A stretch of DNA of 64,000 bases from positions 1-64,000 of the forward strand of contig JAPOPW010000009.1 of NCBI GenBank assembly GCA_026712715.1, in the 5' to 3' direction. Below, in pieces: positions 60,155 to 64,000 of this stretch (position 1 is its first letter; each line of letters opens with the position of its first letter). A program made the translations under genes and the position numbers. The notes under the pieces are model-generated. The model saw only the letters and a list, made by a program, of their open reading frames with translations, ran no database searches and was not told the DNA's origin. This DNA is from Immundisolibacterales bacterium (GTDB lineage Bacteria > Pseudomonadota > Gammaproteobacteria > HK1).

Positions 60155-60959
60155 GCCCTGGCGAACGCGCCTCGCGCGCATGCTCGCGGACGGGCCCGGC
60201 ACCCGCGCGGAGATGATCCGGATGCTGCGCGGGGCGGAGCGACGCGGCCTGGTGAACTCCGATGCACTCGGCATGATCGAGGGGGCGCTCGCGGTCGCCC
60301 ACCTCCAGGTGCGCGACATCATGATTCCGCGTACCGGAATGGTCGTCGTAGAGCGGGACAAGAAGCCGGAAGAGTTCGTCGCGACCGTCATCGAGTCCGG
60401 CCATTCGCGTTTCCCGGTGCTCGGGGACGGACGCGACGACGTGGACGGGATACTCCTCGCCAAGGACCTGCTGCGCTACTTCGCCCTCGAGCGGGGCCGG
60501 GAATTCGACCTGCGCGATGCAATGCGCCCGGCGTGGTTCGTCCCGGAGAGCAAGCGTCTCAACGTGCTGCTCAAGGAGTTCCAGACCAGCCGCAACCACA
60601 TGGCGATCGTCGTGAACGAGTGGGGCGGACTGGCCGGCCTGGTGACGATCGAGGACGTGATCGAGCAGATCGTCGGAGAGATCGACGACGAGCACGACGT
60701 CGACGAGGAGAGCTTCATCGAGCAGGTCGAGCCCGGCGCGTTCATGGTGAACGCCCTGATGCCGGTGGAGGACTTCAACAAGCAGTTCGAAACCGCGTTC
60801 GACGACGGCGAGTTCGACACGGTGGGCGGGGTCGTGGTGAAGGCATTCGGCTACCTCCCGGAACGCGGCGAGGACATCGTTCTCGGAGAGCTCCGGTTCT
60901 CGGTCGCGCGAGCCGACCGGCGGCGGGTGAAATCGTTCCGGGTGGTCGCCGGCGGATAG
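60147..60959 (+). CDS. corC: CorC/YbeX magnesium-cobalt efflux-associated protein
   Basis: A 270-residue soluble protein with two CBS domains (LQVRDIMIPRTGMVVVERDK, SGHSRFPVLGDGRDDVDGIL, WGGLAGLVTIEDVIEQIVGE) and a C-terminal CorC/HlyC domain (DFNKQFETAFDDGEFDTVGG, GYLPERGEDIVLGELRFSVA). It lacks the membrane domain of CorC paralogues such as YfjD. It is linked to Mg/Co homeostasis and ribosome assembly. It overlaps ybeY by 8 nt and lnt follows 4 bp later. Confidence 0.94.
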   Translation: MAEPWRTRLARMLADGPGTRAEMIRMLRGAERRGLVNSDALGMIEGALAVAHLQVRDIMIPRTGMVVVERDKKPEEFVATVIESGHSRFPVLGDGRDDVDGILLAKDLLRYFALERGREFDLRDAMRPAWFVPESKRLNVLLKEFQTSRNHMAIVVNEWGGLAGLVTIEDVIEQIVGEIDDEHDVDEESFIEQVEPGAFMVNALMPVEDFNKQFETAFDDGEFDTVGGVVVKAFGYLPERGEDIVLGELRFSVARADRRRVKSFRVVAGG

Positions 60960-60963
60960 TACG

Positions 60964-62523
60964 ATGCGATCCCCGGCATGGGTGGATGTGGCGTGCATCG
61001 CGGCCGGGGCGGTTCTGTTTCTCGCCTTCTCCCCCGGGAACTTCGTCGTGGTGGCGGTGGCGTCGCTCGCCGTCCTGTTCCGCGCGGTGCTGCGGGCGAG
61101 CCCGCGCCGCGCCTTCTGGCGCGGATGGCTCTTCGGAGCGGCCGGGTTCGGGGCCGGACTGTGGTGGATCTCGGAGAGCTTCCAGTATCGCGATATCGGC
61201 ATCGGCCCGGCCGCCGGGCTGACCGGCCTGCTCGCGTGCGTGCTCGCGCTCTATCCCGCCCTGTTCGCGTGGGCGAGCGCCAGGTTCCTCGGTGGCGGCG
61301 GGCCGATTCCCGACGCCCGGGCGAACGCGGCGGCGGGGCTCTGGTGGCTTCCCGCAACGTGGACCCTCTTCGAGTGGCTCCGCGGGACGCTGTTTTCCGG
61401 CTTCACCTGGCTTCAGGTCGGCTACGCGGGGCTCGAGTCTCCGCTCGCCTCCTACGCGCCGGTCGCGGGAAGCCATGCGGTCGGCCTCGCGCTCGCGGCG
61501 ACCGCCGCGAGCGTGGCGCTGATGGGAACCGCCCGACCCCGCGCGATAGTCGGCGCCGTCGCGGTATCCGGCCTGCTGTGGGCGGGCGGCATGGTCATGG
61601 CCGCCCTGGACGTCAACGAGGGCTGGACGCAACCGGCGGGAGACCCCGTGCGGGTTCTCGTCGTGCAGGGAAACGTCGCCCAGGACGAGAAGTGGACCGA
61701 GCAGGGCCGCCGCGCGGCGCTCGATCGCTATTCGGAGCTGACCGCACGCCATCCGGGCGCCGAGGTCGTGGTCTGGCCGGAGACCGCGATACCGTACTTC
61801 GCGGCTCGAATCCGTCCGTTCCTGCGCGCCGCGGGCGAAGCCGCCGAGAGTGCAGGGTACGTGCTGCTCTCGGGCCTGCTCTCCTTCGACCCGGCTTCGG
61901 GGGGTGCCTACAACAGCGTGGCCGGCATCTCGTCGCCGCAGTCCGCCGACCCGCCAAGCTACTATCACAAGCGCCATCTCGTCCCGTTCTCGGAGCGCAT
62001 GCCGTTCCAGGCGGTCATCGCTCCAATCGCCCGGTGGCTTCGATTTCCCACCGAGGGCTTCGCCCCGGGCGCGGCGCAACAGCCCCCGCTGCGCGCAGGA
62101 GGCCACGACATCGCGGTATCGATCTGTTACGAGATCACCTTTGGCGCCTCGATCGCGCGCGACCTCGGCAATGCCGCGTTGCTGGTGAACGTCAGCAACG
62201 ATGCCTGGTTCGGCCGCACCGCCGGACCTCACCAACACTTCCAGATGGCGCGGATGAGGGCCCTCGAGCTGGGGCGGTGGCTCGTTCGATCGACCAATAC
62301 CGGCATCTCGGCCATCGTTACCCCGGAAGGCCGGGTGGCCGCCTCCGTTCCGGCCTTCGAAGCAGGGGTGCTCGAGTTCGACGTTCCACCGCTCGAGGGG
62401 CGTACGGGCTACGCGAGGTGGCGCGACGTTCCGGTGCTCGTTCTGATCGCGCTCCTGCTCCTCATCGCCTGGCGGGTGCGCGCGAGGGCCCGCCGGACGC
62501 AGGCGGCTCTCCCTCGACCTTGA
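60964..62523 (+). CDS. lnt: apolipoprotein N-acyltransferase
   Basis: A 519-residue membrane enzyme with about six to seven N-terminal helices (AAGAVLFLAFSPGNFVVVAV, GLTGLLACVLALYPALFAWA, LATWTLFEWLRGTLFSGF-type) and a nitrilase domain. The catalytic triad is E in VVVWPETAIPYF, K in SYYHKRHLVPFSE and C in AVSICYEITFGAS. It adds the third acyl chain to lipoproteins in the inner membrane, relevant to the lipoproteins at 8147 and 21943. Its end overlaps the terB-like gene on the other strand by 62 bp. Confidence 0.95.
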   Translation: MRSPAWVDVACIAAGAVLFLAFSPGNFVVVAVASLAVLFRAVLRASPRRAFWRGWLFGAAGFGAGLWWISESFQYRDIGIGPAAGLTGLLACVLALYPALFAWASARFLGGGGPIPDARANAAAGLWWLPATWTLFEWLRGTLFSGFTWLQVGYAGLESPLASYAPVAGSHAVGLALAATAASVALMGTARPRAIVGAVAVSGLLWAGGMVMAALDVNEGWTQPAGDPVRVLVVQGNVAQDEKWTEQGRRAALDRYSELTARHPGAEVVVWPETAIPYFAARIRPFLRAAGEAAESAGYVLLSGLLSFDPASGGAYNSVAGISSPQSADPPSYYHKRHLVPFSERMPFQAVIAPIARWLRFPTEGFAPGAAQQPPLRAGGHDIAVSICYEITFGASIARDLGNAALLVNVSNDAWFGRTAGPHQHFQMARMRALELGRWLVRSTNTGISAIVTPEGRVAASVPAFEAGVLEFDVPPLEGRTGYARWRDVPVLVLIALLLLIAWRVRARARRTQAALPRP

Positions 62524-62932
62524 GTTTCGCCCGAATGAACCGTCGGTGCGGAACGTGCAGGAGATCGGCCGCCTTGCGAACCAGGTGCTCCTCGTACTTG
62601 TCGAGGCGTCCGTCCGCGAACGCCACCCGCCAGAGCATCTCGATGATCTCCACCTTTTCCTTCGGCGAGCTCTCCTCGTTCAGCCGCCGGGTGAACTCGT
62701 AGAGAGAGACCGAATCCTCCACGTCGCGCTCCGCCGCCGCGACCAGCACTCCGGCAGCTTCGGCGTCGAGCCCGTACGCCGCCCCGAGCATCCGGCGAAT
62801 CGCCGTCCGTTCGCTGGAGTCGACCTCGAAGTCCGCGCGCGCGACCTCGACGAGCAGCGTGGCTACCGCATTCCGGCTCGCGGGGACGGGTTCGGCCGGC
62901 GCTGCGGCCCGTTTCCTGAATCGTTCGAGCAT
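62462..62932 (-). CDS. TerB-family (tellurite-resistance-like) protein
   Basis: A 156-residue protein with an N-terminal AAAPAEPVPASRNAVATLLV region and the TerB all-helical domain: VEVARADFEVDSSERTAIRR, LVAAAERDVEDSVSLYEFTR and IIEMLWRVAFADGRLDKYEE. The acidic pairs of the metal-binding site (ARADFEVDSSE, AFADGRLDKYE) are intact. The family responds to tellurite and other stress. Its 3' end is antisense to lnt over 62 bp. Confidence 0.87.
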   Translation of the reverse strand: MLERFRKRAAAPAEPVPASRNAVATLLVEVARADFEVDSSERTAIRRMLGAAYGLDAEAAGVLVAAAERDVEDSVSLYEFTRRLNEESSPKEKVEIIEMLWRVAFADGRLDKYEEHLVRKAADLLHVPHRRFIRAKLKVEGEPPASGGPSRAPARR

Positions 62933-62967
62933 CGAGATGCAAGGAAGTCGTGCGAATGCGTTGAAAG

Positions 62968-62997
62968 ATGATAAGATAATTTACTGATTCAATTCAA
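62968..62997 (-). promoter_or_regulatory. candidate sigma-70 promoter of the TerB-like gene
   Basis: On the minus strand TTGAAT (62992-62997) and TATCAT (62968-62973) are 18 bp apart, in an AT-rich island between the terB-like gene and the SulP gene. The predicted transcript would start about 30 bp before the ATG. Confidence 0.5.
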
Positions 62998-63034
62998 TTA
63001 GCACCGGACCTAGGCGGGTTCGGCGGGAAGAGAC

Positions 63035-64000
63035 TTGCTTCGCTCGGTCAAGAGCCAGTTCACGCCGTTCCTGCAATGGTGGCCCGACGTCAACCGGGAC
63101 ACCCTGCGCGCCGACGCCCTGGCCTCGGTTACCGGCGTGCTCGTCGTGCTCCCGCAGGGTATCGCCTTCGCGTCAATCGCCGGCATGCCCCCCCAGTACG
63201 GCCTCTATGCCGCGATGGTCCCCGCCGTCGTCGCCGCCCTGTTCGGATCTTCGCGACTGCTGGTCTCCGGCCCCACCACCGCCGCGTCGATCGTGCTCTT
63301 CTCCTCGCTCAGCGCGCTCGCGGTTCCGGGCAGCGCCGAGTATGTCGCCTACGCGATCACCCTCACCCTGATGGTGGGCGTAATCCAGTTCGCGCTCGGC
63401 ATCGCGCGCCTCGGCGTGCTCGTGAACTTCGTCTCCCATCCGGTCATCGTGGGATTCACCGCGGGCGCGGCAATCCTCATCGCGGTCAACCAGCTCGAGC
63501 ACTTTCTCGGCGTGGACGTCCCGGCCGAGCTCGATGTGTTCGGCACGCTCGCGTTCCTTGCCGTGCATTCCGAATCGATCAACCCGCCGGCCGCGCTGGT
63601 CGGCCTCACGACCCTGGGGGCCGGGCTCGTCGCCCGGCGGTCGATGCCCCGTCTGCCGTACATGCTGCCCGCGATCCTCGCGGGCACCGCGATGGCGCTC
63701 CTCGTCAACGCGATCCTCGAGGCCGTCCGTTGGGACCACCCGGTCACCCTGGTCGGCACGGTCGCGGCCGCCCTGCCACCGCTCTCGGTACCGGAGTTCT
63801 CCCTCGCCACCTTCAAGCAGCTCGCCCCCGTCGCCTTCGCGGTCACCTTGTTCGCGCTTGCGGAGGCGGTGTCCATCGCCCGATCGCTCGCGGCGCGCTC
63901 CGGGCAGTTCATCGACGGGAACCAGGAGTTCATCGGCCAGGGGCTGTCGAACATCGTCGGCAGCTTCTTCTCATCCTACGTGGCGACCGGTTCGTTCAAC
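63035..64000 (+). CDS. SulP family anion transporter (cut by window end)
   Basis: A TTG start at 63035 behind GGGAAGAGA opens a frame that runs to the last base of the window (322 codons). LASVTGVLVVLPQGIAFASI, GMPPQYGLYAAMVPAVVAAL and FGSSRLLVSGPTTAASIVLF are the classic SulP first helices, followed by VNFVSHPVIVGFTAGAAILI and EAVSIARSLAARSGQFIDGN. SulP proteins move sulfate, bicarbonate or other anions. Any C-terminal STAS domain lies beyond the window. Confidence 0.9.
   Translation, partial: MLRSVKSQFTPFLQWWPDVNRDTLRADALASVTGVLVVLPQGIAFASIAGMPPQYGLYAAMVPAVVAALFGSSRLLVSGPTTAASIVLFSSLSALAVPGSAEYVAYAITLTLMVGVIQFALGIARLGVLVNFVSHPVIVGFTAGAAILIAVNQLEHFLGVDVPAELDVFGTLAFLAVHSESINPPAALVGLTTLGAGLVARRSMPRLPYMLPAILAGTAMALLVNAILEAVRWDHPVTLVGTVAAALPPLSVPEFSLATFKQLAPVAFAVTLFALAEAVSIARSLAARSGQFIDGNQEFIGQGLSNIVGSFFSSYVATGSFN

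Overview
The window is very GC-rich (roughly two thirds or more by eye) chromosomal DNA, most likely from an uncultured gammaproteobacterium. Evidence: the conserved order miaB-phoH-ybeY-corC-lnt (57.3-62.5 kb), a dsbA plus cytochrome c4 pair, a zinc-type L31 gene, a dtd gene and a Sco/PCuAC/NnrS group typical of aerobic or denitrifying Proteobacteria. No rRNA or tRNA gene, CRISPR array or phage was found. Start codons are often GTG or TTG, and many gene pairs overlap by 4 nt.

Region 1 (1-13.7 kb) is an accessory island. It begins inside an IS66-type insertion sequence and holds five toxin-antitoxin modules: ParDE, a DUF433/DUF5615 pair with a frameshift in each gene, AbrB-type VapBC, ribbon-helix-helix VapBC, and a second ParD/ParE-like pair. 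It also has a Uma2 nuclease and several short gene-tail remnants (ParE tail, acyl-CoA-synthetase tail, second Uma2 tail). Housekeeping recJ, an ADP-forming acyl-CoA synthetase and an AI-2E transporter sit among them.

Region 2 (13.8-30.3 kb) is catabolic: an Asp/Glu-racemase-like enzyme, a cytochrome P450 followed by a molybdopterin oxidoreductase that has lost its middle, a GFA protein, an AMP-forming acyl-CoA ligase, a two-gene UGSC selenoprotein locus (in-frame TGA at 20590 followed by a SECIS-like hairpin), an alpha/beta hydrolase, a surface-lipoprotein-like protein, a NIPSNAP protein, a complete branched-chain amino-acid/amide ABC transporter (livKHMGF), a SnoaL-like protein and an amidase lacking its nucleophilic serine.

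Region 3 (30.3-45.3 kb) holds stress and signalling genes: a response regulator with a PP2C phosphatase output convergent with a histidine kinase, then a small heat-shock gene with a sigma-32-like promoter and a ROSE-type RNA thermometer. Also here are a hendecad coiled-coil membrane protein, dtd, a glyoxalase-II-like hydrolase, VOC proteins, an acyl-CoA carboxylase subunit, an exported HExxH protein, a copper/cytochrome-oxidase assembly group (NnrS, Sco, PCuAC) and cysE.

Region 4 (45.6-64 kb) is core genome: ilvE, an M16C protease, an AlkA-type glycosylase, acuI/yhdH, dsbA and cytochrome c4. An AT-rich, DnaA-box-containing gap (54.0-54.34 kb) is a candidate oriC. After it come rpmE, a Nudix hydrolase, bolA, amtB, the miaB-phoH-ybeY-corC-lnt run, a TerB-like gene and the start of a SulP transporter cut by the window end.
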